A DNA stretch of 64,000 bases, from the NCBI RefSeq assembly GCF_002288525.1, contig NZ_CP023067.1:310001-374000 (forward strand), read 5' to 3'. The position numbers and the translations under genes were made by a program. The first letter of the stretch is position 1. Each line of letters starts with the position of its first letter. Shown here in pieces: positions 36,874-45,667 of this stretch. This DNA is from Sinorhizobium sojae CCBAU 05684. GTDB taxonomy: Bacteria > Pseudomonadota > Alphaproteobacteria > Rhizobiales > Rhizobiaceae. Below the pieces are notes generated by a model that was not told the DNA's origin, searched no databases, and worked only from the letters and a program-made list of their open reading frames with translations.

Positions 36874-36898
36874 AACGTTTCAGCTATTACAGGGTTCC
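36874..36898 (-). promoter_or_regulatory. EcfG/RpoE2-type promoter for the 100-residue membrane protein
   Basis: On the minus strand: GGAAC (36898-36894), 16 nt, CGTT (36877-36874). It points at the gene starting at 36747, with a leader of about 120 nt. Confidence 0.65.
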
Positions 36899-37012
36899 GA
36901 CTCGCACTGCCTGCAACAGGCAGTTGCTGATCGAAGGTGCTTTACAGACAGGCGGCCCGCTGCGAAAACCGGGGCGAGGCGGAAAAACGCTTTCGATGGG
37001 GGAAGACGGAGA

Positions 37013-38152
37013 ATGACCATGGCCTATGAAACCGGCACCTTTGTCGGCCGCGCGTGGCGCCCGGATGTCGGGGGGCCAAGCCTTGTGACCGTCCGTAACG
37101 GCGAGTTGATCGATATCACCTCGAGCGCGGTCCCGACGATGCGCGACCTTCTCGATCTCGACGACCCTGCGGCGCATGTCCGTTCGGCCCCGGGCGAAGC
37201 GCTCGATTCTCTTGCCGATGTCATGGCCGTGGCTGAGCGGGCGCCAGGCGAAGTCCGCCTGCTCGCCCCCTCGGACCTGCAGGCCGTCAAGGCCTGTGGT
37301 GTCACCTTCGCTCGCTCGATGATCGAGCGCGTGATCGAGGAGCGCGCCGCCGGCGACGCGGGCCGCGCCAAGGCAATTCGCCAGCGGATGATGGCGATCA
37401 TCGGCGACAGCCTCTGGAGTCTGAAGGCTGGCTCGGCCGAAGCCGCGCGCGTCAAGGTTGCGCTGATCGAGGAGGGCGCCTGGTCGCAATATCTGGAGGT
37501 CGGCATCGGCCCGGACGCGGAGGTCTTCACCAAAGCGCAGCCGCTATCGGCGGTCGGCTGGGGGGCCGCCGTCGGGCTCCATCCCATCTCGCGCTGGAAC
37601 AATCCGGAGCCGGAGATCGTGCTTGCGGTTTCCGCCGACGGGCGCGTCACGGGCGCCACCCTCGGCAATGACGTGAACCTCCGCGATGTCGAGGGCCGCT
37701 CGGCCCTGCTCCTCGGCAAGGCCAAAGACAACAATGCCTCCTGCGCCATCGGCCCCTTCATCCGCCTCTTCGACGAGACCTATTCGATCGACGAGGTGCG
37801 CAAGGCCGATCTCGACCTTCTGATCGAAGGACCGGACGGCTTCCGGCTCGAAGGCTCGAGCACCATGCGGGAAATCAGCCGCGATCCGCTCGACCTCGTC
37901 GCCCAAACGATCGGTCCGCATCACCAATATCCGGACGGGCTGATGCTCTTCATGGGAACGCTTTTCGCTCCGGTCGAGGACCGCGGCGAGCCGGGCCAGG
38001 GTTTCACCCACAAGATCGGGGACGTGGTGACGATCTCGAGCCCGGCGCTGGGCAGCCTCGTCAACACGGTGCGGCTTTCGACCGACTGCCCGCCCTGGAC
38101 CTTCGGCACGGCGGCGCTGATGCGCAATCTGGCCAAGCGCGGGCTGCTGTAG
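37013..38152 (+). CDS. Fumarylacetoacetate hydrolase-family protein
   Basis: 379 residues, FAH superfamily. The metal-binding acidic residues are visible in NNPEPEIVLAV and GATLGNDVNLRD. The C-terminal GDVVTISSPALGSLVNTV matches the family end. Length and sequence differ from true fumarylacetoacetase. A sugar-acid dehydratase (2-keto-3-deoxy acid type) or a 2-oxo acid hydrolase is possible. A GGGGGAAGACGGAG stretch precedes the ATG; a second ATG lies 6 nt later. No pathway neighbours help. Confidence 0.8.
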   Translation: MTMAYETGTFVGRAWRPDVGGPSLVTVRNGELIDITSSAVPTMRDLLDLDDPAAHVRSAPGEALDSLADVMAVAERAPGEVRLLAPSDLQAVKACGVTFARSMIERVIEERAAGDAGRAKAIRQRMMAIIGDSLWSLKAGSAEAARVKVALIEEGAWSQYLEVGIGPDAEVFTKAQPLSAVGWGAAVGLHPISRWNNPEPEIVLAVSADGRVTGATLGNDVNLRDVEGRSALLLGKAKDNNASCAIGPFIRLFDETYSIDEVRKADLDLLIEGPDGFRLEGSSTMREISRDPLDLVAQTIGPHHQYPDGLMLFMGTLFAPVEDRGEPGQGFTHKIGDVVTISSPALGSLVNTVRLSTDCPPWTFGTAALMRNLAKRGLL

Positions 38153-38240
38153 CGGCGTTTGAGGCGCGGCGGATTGCGTTCGGGCGCAGTCCGTCGCAAT
38201 CTCGGCTGTAGTGGGTGATCGGATTCGGGCTGATCGATAA

Positions 38241-38606
38241 ATGAAATTCCTTGCTGTGCGCGCCATGGTGGGCGCGCTTCTCCTCTCGCAAGCGGGACCC
38301 TTGCTCGCGGAGCCGCTCCGTACCATCGGAGAGGTCAGCGATGCCCTCGGCAGATGCTGGACCCCACCCGCCGGCATCAAGGACTCTTTCGTCACCCTCA
38401 AATTCGCCTTCCGCGCCGACGGCACCCTGATGGGCCCGCCCCAGCCGACCGCGATCCGCGTGACCGGTGACGAGGCGCAACGCAAGGCCTTCGTCGCAGC
38501 CGCGAGCGCGGCCTTGGAGGGATGCATGCCGCTCGAGTTCTCGCAGGAAGTGGCCGACGAGATCGCAGGGGTCGTGTTTACGTTGCGGTTTAACTCGGCG
38601 GAGTGA
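38241..38606 (+). CDS. Exported protein with TonB/TolA-C-terminal-like fold
   Basis: 121 residues. A signal peptide ends at LLAEP. The mature part IKDSFVTLKFAFRADGTLMGPPQPTAIRVTGDEAQRKAFVAAASAALEGCMPLEF...VVFTLRFN resembles the small TonB/TolA C-terminal domain seen in many short rhizobial periplasmic proteins. Two cysteines may pair. The partner is unknown. The ribosome site is weak. Confidence 0.65.
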   Translation: MKFLAVRAMVGALLLSQAGPLLAEPLRTIGEVSDALGRCWTPPAGIKDSFVTLKFAFRADGTLMGPPQPTAIRVTGDEAQRKAFVAAASAALEGCMPLEFSQEVADEIAGVVFTLRFNSAE

Positions 38607-38908
38607 CGGGGCGACACGAAGGCCAGCGCAGAAGTAGGCACGCCAATAACGGAAATGGCTCTTGCGGCATCAGACCGGAGTATCGGCCCGGCATTCAGCC
38701 TCCAGAGCTGGCTTGTGGCCGCTGAGCCGCGTTTTCCGCCGTCTATTGCGGGAACTGGGAGCGCAGCGCGCGCTGGGGCTGACTGAATGAAACCTGAGGG
38801 AGGTTGCTATTCTCGAATTAAAGGCGCAGTGTCCAACCTTCAGTAGCAATTGTCACGGGCGCTATTGCTTGAGGGTTAGCTACCCTGGCCCTAACCAAGT
38901 AGGGCGCC
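38607..38908. other. Noncoding gap of about 300 nt
   Basis: No gene is supported. A GGTTAG/CTAACC inverted repeat lies close to the downstream start (about 38875-38897) and could be an operator or hairpin. Confidence 0.5.
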
Positions 38909-39196
38909 ATGTCTTCCACCATACGCAATATATTGTCTGCCGATAGGGAAATGATCCGGTCAGTCTTAGACGAAGCTGGCTATCGCGCGGATGTCCTTAT
39001 CGGTGATCCGAGACTTTATGAAACTGCCACGTTGCTGGTAACGAAGCTGCTGCTTGCGGGTGTTGACACCCGGTCGGGGCTGGCGGCGAAGCTCGAGTAT
39101 CAATTGGGCAAGGCCGGCAAGCACAGGCAACCGCCCGGATCGCGGCTGGGGCGCTACGCTATCCAAGGGCTTCCACTCGAGCTGCAAACGAGGTGA
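38909..39196 (+). CDS. Hypothetical 95-residue protein
   Basis: The sequence STIRNILSADREMIRSVLDEAGYRADVLIGDPRLYETATLLVTKLLLAGVDTRSGLAAKLEYQLG looks helical and protein-like, with a basic tail. Rhizobial genomes carry many paralogous small proteins of this general appearance, but I recognise no named family. It lies 214 nt before the cysteine-repeat gene. Confidence 0.55.
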   Translation: MSSTIRNILSADREMIRSVLDEAGYRADVLIGDPRLYETATLLVTKLLLAGVDTRSGLAAKLEYQLGKAGKHRQPPGSRLGRYAIQGLPLELQTR

Positions 39197-39410
39197 GCGA
39201 CGCTCCTCGCGCTCTCGTCATCCTGGTGTCTTTCCAGACGCATGTAGATGCCTGACCCGAGAATGGCGGAGATCTGGTAAAGCGGCCAAGCCGAAATTCT
39301 CGCTCCCGTTGGTCAACAACCTTTTCGCGTCGCCCCGGCATCGGTCAGCACCGCCAGTCACAGGACTATGCCTCGAGATAACGGCCAAAGGTTCATTCGG
39401 AGATAAAGAC

Positions 39411-40184
39411 ATGTCCCGACCGTACTGCGCAGTACTGGTTCTGCAGGTAAGCGTCCTTCTGTCCGGGACTCTGTTATACAGCCCAGGTGCATTTGGCCAA
39501 GCGACACCGCCGGTGCCCGCTAATGCCGTAGCAAGCCGCTACGGATCAGGCTGGGAATGCGATCGTGGGTTCAGAAGGCAGGGCGATTCCTGCGTCGCGG
39601 TGATGGCTCCCGACCACGCGTTCTTGACGAATGAATCCTTTGGCAAGGGCTGGGAATGTCACTATGGATTCGCTGAGAACGGCAACGGGTGCCTTGCCGT
39701 TCAGGTGCCCGCCAATGCCTATCTTGATCCTTACTATGGTGATCGCTGGCAATGCATGCGCGGGCATCGCCGAAACGACACTGGATGTGAGCTCATCGAC
39801 CTGCCGGACAATGCGTTTTTGACGGACTCGACCTTTAATGAGGGATGGGAATGTGAACGCGGTTACCAGAATGTCGGGCGCAAATGCGCAGCGTTGATCG
39901 TTCCTGAGCACGCTTACCTGACGACCAGCGGGAACGAATGGATATGCGATCGTGGTTTCGAAAAGAAGGACAAAGCCTGCGTTGCCGTCCAGGTTCCGAA
40001 AAACGCTTTCTTCGTGGATACATCCTACGGTCAGAAATGGAAATGCGATCGCGGCTATGAAGCCAAAGGGATGAAATGTTCAGAAATAAAGCTTCCTCAA
40101 AACGCGCATCTGGACTCCTCCGGTAATGCCTGGGAGTGCAACCGGCCGTACCGGCTCCGCAGCGGTGTCTGCAGCATGGAGTAG
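39411..40184 (+). CDS. Exported protein made of seven cysteine-pair repeats
   Basis: 257 residues. A signal peptide (1-~30) is followed entirely by seven tandem units of 31-33 residues. Each unit has W-x-C, ten residues, then C: the pairs are C50/61, 83/94, 115/126, 148/159, 179/190, 212/223 and 243/254. The consensus is W-x-C-[DEH]-R-G-[FY] then C-x-[AE]-[VIL], followed by P-x-[NH]-A-[FYH]-L. One disulfide per unit would give a rigid rod in the periplasm or outside the cell. I recognise no named domain. The start was chosen at the ATG opening the signal peptide (CGGAGATAAAGAC upstream). The longer open frame overlaps the preceding gene and is not protein-like. Confidence 0.8.
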   Translation: MSRPYCAVLVLQVSVLLSGTLLYSPGAFGQATPPVPANAVASRYGSGWECDRGFRRQGDSCVAVMAPDHAFLTNESFGKGWECHYGFAENGNGCLAVQVPANAYLDPYYGDRWQCMRGHRRNDTGCELIDLPDNAFLTDSTFNEGWECERGYQNVGRKCAALIVPEHAYLTTSGNEWICDRGFEKKDKACVAVQVPKNAFFVDTSYGQKWKCDRGYEAKGMKCSEIKLPQNAHLDSSGNAWECNRPYRLRSGVCSME

Positions 40185-40241
40185 GCCGCACATGTATTTT
40201 AGGGAGGCGCCGTAGCGCGCGGTGCTCCAGTCGGAAAGCGC

Positions 40242-40353
40242 CACAGAACGCGCGTCTTTTCAGACGCGCACAGGTCGTTGTAACTCCTTGAATCTGCGGA
40301 TCTGCGCATCGAACTTTCCGAAAATCGGTTCCGATCTTGGGCTGATGCGCCAA
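40242..40353. repeat. RIME-type palindromic intergenic repeat, copy E
   Basis: About 112 bp, same orientation as copy D. GCGCGTCTTTTCAGACGCGC is the first hairpin. TGCGCATCG...GAAAATCGG...CTGATGCGC is the second. Confidence 0.85.
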
Positions 40354-40363
40354 GGGTGTTTCT

Positions 40364-40561
40364 TCAAAGGTCCTCGCGATCGCCGGCCAGCCTGGGGGTA
40401 TTAAGAATCCTCAGCGCCCGTACTGCATTTTTGGGGCTGAGCCCTTCCATCTTCCAACGGCCTATCTCTGCGGTTTCTCCGGTGAAGAGATGATAGATCG
40501 TATAGGTTCCGTCTCCATCGAAACGACAGAGATTCAGCCAGGATCGAGCCGTTTGGCGCAA
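40364..40561 (-). CDS. Hypothetical small protein, start uncertain
   Basis: 65 residues in the open frame. The stretch LCRFDGDGTYTIYHLFTGETAEIGRWKMEGLSPKNAVRALRILNTP is strongly protein-like. The frame opens with a TTG and no ribosome site, so the true start is unclear and the gene might be truncated. No family was recognised. Confidence 0.45.
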   Translation of the reverse strand: MRQTARSWLNLCRFDGDGTYTIYHLFTGETAEIGRWKMEGLSPKNAVRALRILNTPRLAGDREDL

Positions 40562-40679
40562 ATCGCGACGCGGACAGCCACTGTCGCTACAGCCTCATTG
40601 GACAAAGCCCACAGCGGCGGCCCCGCACTTGGATGCGCGGGATCGAACTGCCTCTGATGAAGCAAAAAACTATCATCAC

Positions 40680-40900
40680 TCCGTATCCGTAGAGTGAGGC
40701 TTTACGATGGATTTTTCTTAAGAATTCGAGTTCTAAAAGATAGTGTTCGAGTTATATAAATATAATATCGGTGATGACTCATATTTTTTCAATTTCAGCC
40801 CAGAATTATCTACGATCATTAGAAAAGTGTTATTTTTTTATCGGGAATTGTAATTAAATGTTTACTTCGATTGTTTTAAAGCGCACTGTAAATCATCCGG
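40680..40900. other. AT-rich noncoding tract
   Basis: About 220 nt visibly richer in A and T than anything else in the window (for example TTATATAAATATAATATCGG and runs of seven T). No gene is present. It lies upstream of two small membrane-protein genes. It could be a silencer/curved-DNA region or a recombination scar. The rest of 40562-40975 shows nothing else. Confidence 0.55.
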
Positions 40901-40975
40901 ATTGCCATTGGCTCCTGGTCCGAGCGCGGGCCCGCAACGATCCCGATAATCAACCTGATTAAAGGGAATGAAATC

Positions 40976-41317
40976 ATGACACTCGATCAAATGCTTGAAC
41001 GGACGAAGCCCTACGCGATTGGTTTAGTCGTTGGGCTTATCGCCGCGCCGATCATCGGTTTCAATGCTGGATGGATTACCACCACCACTGCCAGCACCCA
41101 GGCGGCAGAGACGGCCAGAGTGGATGCACTTGCGGGCATCTGTTCAACTGCGGCAGGGCGAATGGCTGCTGCCAGCAGCACCGATCTCGCAGCAATTAAG
41201 GGCTACGACAATCGTGCGAAGCGCGATGAACTCGTAGCGGCCATTTTGGCCGATATCCAAGTTCCGGCGGACGTCCTCGGCAAGGTGAGCACGAGCTGCG
41301 GTCACTCACTATCCTGA
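40976..41317 (+). CDS. Hypothetical membrane-anchored 113-residue protein
   Basis: A single N-terminal hydrophobic helix (YAIGLVVGLIAAPIIGFNAGWITTT, about 12-36) is followed by an Ala-rich soluble domain with two cysteines (AGICSTAAGRM and STSCGHSLS). AAGGGAATGAAATC precedes the ATG. The soluble part would face the periplasm. I recognise no named family. Followed after 54 nt by a 40-residue membrane peptide gene with a strong ribosome site, probably in the same transcript. Confidence 0.7.
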   Translation: MTLDQMLERTKPYAIGLVVGLIAAPIIGFNAGWITTTTASTQAAETARVDALAGICSTAAGRMAAASSTDLAAIKGYDNRAKRDELVAAILADIQVPADVLGKVSTSCGHSLS

Positions 41318-41371
41318 AGCGCGGACGCCGCGCTTTGGGCCTCTCGACCAAACGAAACTTAGGAGATCGCT

Positions 41372-41494
41372 ATGAAAAATCTCATTCCCGCCCGCTTCTA
41401 TACCTACGATTTCACGCCGCTGTTCGTATCGCTTGCCTTTACTCTGGCGATTGCAGTGATTGTCTATTCGGTCCTGTTCGGAAGCATCCTGTAG
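41372..41494 (+). CDS. 40-residue single-span membrane protein
   Basis: A short gene: a polar N-terminus (MKNLIPARFYTYDF) followed by one hydrophobic helix (TPLFVSLAFTLAIAVIVYSVLFGSIL). TTAGGAGATCGCT gives a strong ribosome site. Likely cotranscribed with the preceding membrane-anchored gene. Function unknown; small subunits or modulators of membrane complexes often look like this. Confidence 0.65.
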   Translation: MKNLIPARFYTYDFTPLFVSLAFTLAIAVIVYSVLFGSIL

Positions 41495-41596
41495 TCGTCT
41501 GATCATGTGCGCATCCGCTTTACGAAGCTGGAAAGCATCCTGGACGGACGTTCGGGGTGCAGCGCGTTGAGCGGAAACTGGTAAGTCACCCTACAT

Positions 41597-41704
41597 TACA
41601 GCGCTGCGCGTCTTTTCAGACGCGCAAAGGTCGCTGTAATACTTTGAATCCGCGCATCGAGCCTTCCGAAAAATCGGGTACGATTTTCGGGCCGATGCGC
41701 TAGC
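41597..41704. repeat. RIME-type palindromic intergenic repeat, copy F
   Basis: About 108 bp and nearly consensus. TTACAGCGCTGCGCGTC-TTTT-CAGACGCGC forms the first hairpin; CGCATCGAGCCTTCCG...GGGCCGATGCGCTAGC forms the second. Orientation as in D and E. Confidence 0.9.
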
Positions 41705-41761
41705 TCTTGCAGGCGAGTAGAATAGGCCTGGCATTCGGAAGAGTTGGTCGGGACTTTATCC

Positions 41762-43540
41762 ATGACACAAGCTCAGGCTTTCGCCTTCGCCATTCTGATC
41801 GGCCTGATGGTCGGTTTCATATGGGGACGGCTCCGCTACGACCTCATCGCAGTTCTCGCGTTGCTTGCCGCAGTTTTCACCGGCATCGTGCCGCACCAGG
41901 CGGCGTTCTCCGGCTTCGGGGACGACATTGTCATCATTGTAGCCAGCGCCCTGGTCGTAAGCGCCGCGATCGAACGCAGTGGTGTCATAGAGGCATTCCT
42001 CCATCGCGTGGCGCCCAGTTCGACCTCCGTGCAGGGTCAGGTTGTTATTCTCGTGGCGGCCGTCTCGGTTCTCTCTGTCTTCATCAAGAACATCGGCGCG
42101 CTGGCGATGATGATCCCAGTCGCGTTCCAGATGGCACGCCGGTCGAACGCTTCCCCTTCGTCTTTTCTCATGCCGATGGCGTTCGGTTCCCTCCTTGGCG
42201 GGCTCACTACACTCGTTGGGACATCACCGAATATTGTCGTGTCCCGAATGCGCGAGGAACTGACGGGCCGCCCTTTCAACATGTTTGATTTCACCCCTGT
42301 CGGTATTGGTCTCGCTGCAGCGGGAGTGGTTTTTCTGTCGTTCGGCTATCGGCTGCTTCCGGGGGAACGTGAGGCGGTCCCGACAATGGAGAAGGCGCTG
42401 AACATCAAGGACTACATGACAGAGGCTCGCATCACCGCCACTTCGTCCGTTATCGGCAAGTCGATCAGTAACCTGTCGACCTTGTTGGACGAGGAGGTCC
42501 TAGTCACTGGCCTTATTCGCAATGAGGTCGAGCGCCTGATGCCCTTGCCGGACGTCGTCCTTCGTCAGGGCGATATCGTTTTATTGGAAGGAGACCCTCA
42601 GGCGCTAGAGCGAGGCATCAGGCGCGCGCGTCTGGAACTGGAGGGGCACGACCGTCCGACGGAAGCAAAGGGAGTGGACGAGGAGATCGCCGGAATTGAA
42701 GTGGTGATCGGCCCGAAATCGGTTTTGATCGGGCAAACCGCCAAGCGCTTGGCGCTCTATGAACGCTTCAATATTAATCTGCTCGCAGTCAGCCGGAGCA
42801 ACAAGCGCTTCACCGAGCGTTTGCGCGACATCGTGTTAAGACCGGGCGACGTTCTCGTTTTGAAGGGAGATCTCGTGCTTCTCCCGACCAAGCTGATGGA
42901 ACTCGGTCTTCTACCCTTGGCCGGGCGTGAGATCCGCTTGGGCAATCCGCGAAAAGGCCTGGTACCGGTGTTGGTGCTGGCCGGTGCTATGGTGCTGACG
43001 GCATTTGGCCTATTGCCCGTTGCAACGGCCTTCTTTACGGCTGCTGTCCTGACGGTACTGCTCGGGTCACTTTCGCTTCGGGAAGCTTACGAGGCTGTCG
43101 ATTGGCCCATCCTGATAATGCTCGGGGCTCTCATTCCAGTCAGCGAGTCGATCCGTACAACCGGTGGCGCCGACATTATCGCCGGCGGCCTCGCTCAGCT
43201 TTCCAGCACTTTGCCCGTCTACGGTGCGCTTGCAATGATCATGGTGGTCGCAATGGCCGCAACGCCGTTTTTGAACAATGCAGCCACCGTTCTGGTCGTC
43301 GCTCCGATCGCAGTTACCCTGGCTCAGCGCCTTGGCTACAATCCGGACGCCTTTCTGATGGCAGTCGCGGTGGGGGCGGCCTGCGATTTTCTCACGCCCG
43401 TCGGACACCAGTGCAACACTTTGGTGCTGGGTCCCGGCGGTTATCGCTTTGGCGACTATTGGAGGTTGGGGCTGCCGCTCTCATTCATTGTGGTCGTGCT
43501 GGGCGTGCCTCTAATACAGCTGTTTTGGCCGCCAGTTTAG
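41762..43540 (+). CDS. SLC13/ArsB-superfamily permease with two RCK_C domains
   Basis: About 592 residues. The N-terminal membrane half (1-~215) and C-terminal membrane half (~395-592) flank a cytoplasmic insert with two TrkA-C-like domains (ITATSSVIGKSISNLS...VLRQGDIVLLEGD and VVIGPKSVLIGQTAKRL...VLRPGDVLVLKGD). Loop motifs TTLVGTSPNIVVSRMR and TPFLNNAATVLVVAPIA are the paired SLC13 helix-break signatures. Substrate (dicarboxylate, sulfate or other anion) unknown; RCK_C domains suggest nucleotide or ion sensing. The ATG has a poor ribosome site; a TTG 18 nt upstream has a better one. Confidence 0.85.
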   Translation: MTQAQAFAFAILIGLMVGFIWGRLRYDLIAVLALLAAVFTGIVPHQAAFSGFGDDIVIIVASALVVSAAIERSGVIEAFLHRVAPSSTSVQGQVVILVAAVSVLSVFIKNIGALAMMIPVAFQMARRSNASPSSFLMPMAFGSLLGGLTTLVGTSPNIVVSRMREELTGRPFNMFDFTPVGIGLAAAGVVFLSFGYRLLPGEREAVPTMEKALNIKDYMTEARITATSSVIGKSISNLSTLLDEEVLVTGLIRNEVERLMPLPDVVLRQGDIVLLEGDPQALERGIRRARLELEGHDRPTEAKGVDEEIAGIEVVIGPKSVLIGQTAKRLALYERFNINLLAVSRSNKRFTERLRDIVLRPGDVLVLKGDLVLLPTKLMELGLLPLAGREIRLGNPRKGLVPVLVLAGAMVLTAFGLLPVATAFFTAAVLTVLLGSLSLREAYEAVDWPILIMLGALIPVSESIRTTGGADIIAGGLAQLSSTLPVYGALAMIMVVAMAATPFLNNAATVLVVAPIAVTLAQRLGYNPDAFLMAVAVGAACDFLTPVGHQCNTLVLGPGGYRFGDYWRLGLPLSFIVVVLGVPLIQLFWPPV

Positions 43541-43749
43541 CGCGCGAGCGGCCAGTGCGGCGAATAATATTAGTTGAAAACAAGCATGCTGACAGTTGCA
43601 TTCGCTTCGAAGCAGTCGTCTGCTGTGCGATTGCGACGAAATCTGCCCCACTTGATGTCCGTGCATGACTGTGAGCGAGGTAGTTGCGATTTTCACCGCG
43701 TGTCCTGCTTGTCGATGGAGTAGAATCGCAAGGAACCGGAGGAGTGGTC

Positions 43750-44862
43750 ATGATTCCTCTAAGCAGACTGGTCGAGCAGCTTCTGGGCATCGGCGCGCTC
43801 GTGCTGCTGGCGATTGGTTGCGCTCTCGTCCTTTGGCCCTTCCTGTCGGCAATAATGTGGGCCGCGGTCATTTGTTTCTCGACATGGCCTGTCTACCGCC
43901 GATGTGAACGTGCTGTCGGAGGCAACCGGGCGGCTGCCGCCGCAGCTATGACGATGCTGGCCGTCTTTGTTTTGGCAGCACCGCTTGCTTTCCTCGTGAC
44001 GGCGCTCGCCGGCGATATAAAGAACCTAGCCGAGGGAATAACGCGCGTCCTGGAGCAGGGTCCTTCAGCGCCACCAAGCTGGGTGAAGGGCCTGCCGATT
44101 GTCGGCGAGAGTGTGGCAGCTTACTGGGAAAACTTTACTCATGACGCTCCCGCCTTTATCCTCGAGCTCAAAAAGTTGACCGGCCCTGTCACCGATATTG
44201 CTCTCGCTGGCGGTGCAGCTTTCGGCATCGGCCTCCTCGAACTCGCGCTAAGTATATTCATCACCTTTTTCCTGTTTCTGCACGGCCGACGCATGACCAG
44301 TTTTATGCGTCAGATCGGTGAGCGGATTGCCGGCGCTCGCGCCAGAAGGTTGCTCACGGTCATTGGCACGACCGTGAAAGGTGTCGTTTACGGGATGATC
44401 GGAACGGCCCTTGCGCAAGGGCTGCTGGCCGGCATCGGCTTCTGGATCGCCGGCGTGCCCCAATCGTTAGTGCTGGGCTGCCTGACGTTCTTGCTCTCGT
44501 TTGTGCCCGCGGGACCGCCGTTCGTTTGGGGGCCGGTTGCACTCTGGCTTCTCATGCAGGGGTCAGGTTGGTGGGGCCTTTTCATCGCTGTATGGGGCCT
44601 GCTTCTCGTCAGCAGTATTGACAACTTCTTACGACCATATCTGCTCAGCCAGAACGTCAATCTGCCCGTGCTGCTCGGTCTGTTCGGGCTTGTTGGCGGC
44701 GTCCTGGCCTTTGGATTAATCGGGCTTTTTCTCGGGCCGACCCTGCTGGCGGTGGCCTACAACCTCTTTCTCGAGTGGGTCACAACGGAACTCGAAGAGC
44801 GTACGCTACGGGCGTCGCCTTCTCTTGTGGCTGACCACTTGGAAGCTGATCCAAGGGATTGA
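43750..44862 (+). CDS. AI-2E family transporter-like membrane protein (second copy)
   Basis: 370 residues, about eight spans, PerM/YdiK family. It includes LVLGCLTFLLSFVPAGPPFVWGPVALWLL and the C-terminal DNFLRPYLLSQNVNLPVLLGLFGLVGGVLAFGLIGLFLGPTLLAVAYNLFLEW, which matches YdiK-type members better than the copy at 29970. GGAGGAG precedes the ATG. The region 44863-45082 after it shows no gene. Substrate unknown. Confidence 0.82.
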   Translation: MIPLSRLVEQLLGIGALVLLAIGCALVLWPFLSAIMWAAVICFSTWPVYRRCERAVGGNRAAAAAAMTMLAVFVLAAPLAFLVTALAGDIKNLAEGITRVLEQGPSAPPSWVKGLPIVGESVAAYWENFTHDAPAFILELKKLTGPVTDIALAGGAAFGIGLLELALSIFITFFLFLHGRRMTSFMRQIGERIAGARARRLLTVIGTTVKGVVYGMIGTALAQGLLAGIGFWIAGVPQSLVLGCLTFLLSFVPAGPPFVWGPVALWLLMQGSGWWGLFIAVWGLLLVSSIDNFLRPYLLSQNVNLPVLLGLFGLVGGVLAFGLIGLFLGPTLLAVAYNLFLEWVTTELEERTLRASPSLVADHLEADPRD

Positions 44863-45082
44863 GGTTGACGGATCTTCGCAAAAAAAGGGCCGGGTTCGGC
44901 TGATCCTCGCAAGCGGTTCCGGCACCACGCTCCACCAGGAAAACGGCCCACACACGCGAATTCGACGCTTTATGGCACCCGCGCATGCCGTCGGTTTCGT
45001 GCTAGGATGACAGGTAGATTGCGGTCACCCGCAAGCATCGAGAACGTCGACCGAACCGAGAGATCTGGATAGAGCATCGCCA

Positions 45083-45520
45083 ATGAAATTGCGCGAGATG
45101 CTACCCAGTGAATGCCACATACTCATCTCCGAGCAGCGCGTGGCCCGGCTTGGATGTTGCCGTGATAATCAACCATATGTTGTGCCGATATATTATGTCC
45201 AAGCAGAGGGCCAGATTTTCGGTTATTCGATGCCCGGCAGAAAGATTGAATTCATGCGGAGCAATCCGCTCGTATGCGTTGAGATCGAGCATTATACTGA
45301 TCAGCACCGATGGAAATGCGTAGTCATTGAGGGCAGGTACCGCGAATTCCACAACGAGGCGGAGAAGAAATACGCGTGGAGCATACTGAACGTTTACAAT
45401 GATTGGTGGGAACCAGGTGCCCTTGACTTGGGCGCGGATGAAAAGCCACCGGGATACCTTCCCATTTTTTTCGCCATCAGCATGGACAAAGTAACGGGCC
45501 GTGAAGCGCTTGTGAGTTAG
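45083..45520 (+). CDS. Pyridoxamine 5'-phosphate oxidase-like flavin-binding protein
   Basis: 145 residues, split-barrel FMN-binding fold (nitroreductase/pyridoxamine oxidase-related group). Recognisable pieces are ARLGCCRDNQPYVVPIYYV, IFGYSMPGRKIEFMRSNPLVCVEIEH and WKCVVIEGRYRE. Such proteins reduce or bind flavins or handle F420/FMN substrates; the true role is unknown. Stands alone. Confidence 0.8.
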   Translation: MKLREMLPSECHILISEQRVARLGCCRDNQPYVVPIYYVQAEGQIFGYSMPGRKIEFMRSNPLVCVEIEHYTDQHRWKCVVIEGRYREFHNEAEKKYAWSILNVYNDWWEPGALDLGADEKPPGYLPIFFAISMDKVTGREALVS

Positions 45521-45667
45521 TTCGTTGCCAGGCTGCTAGTCAGCGAATGCCTTAGACCGGGTCGGAGACTACCCACCATGCGCCAGCGAACAGGAGCGCA
45601 AGATCGTGTCGCGTAAGGCGCCCGCTTGCGCCATGAACCGGCAACCGGCCGACGGAGCGAGCCGCAC

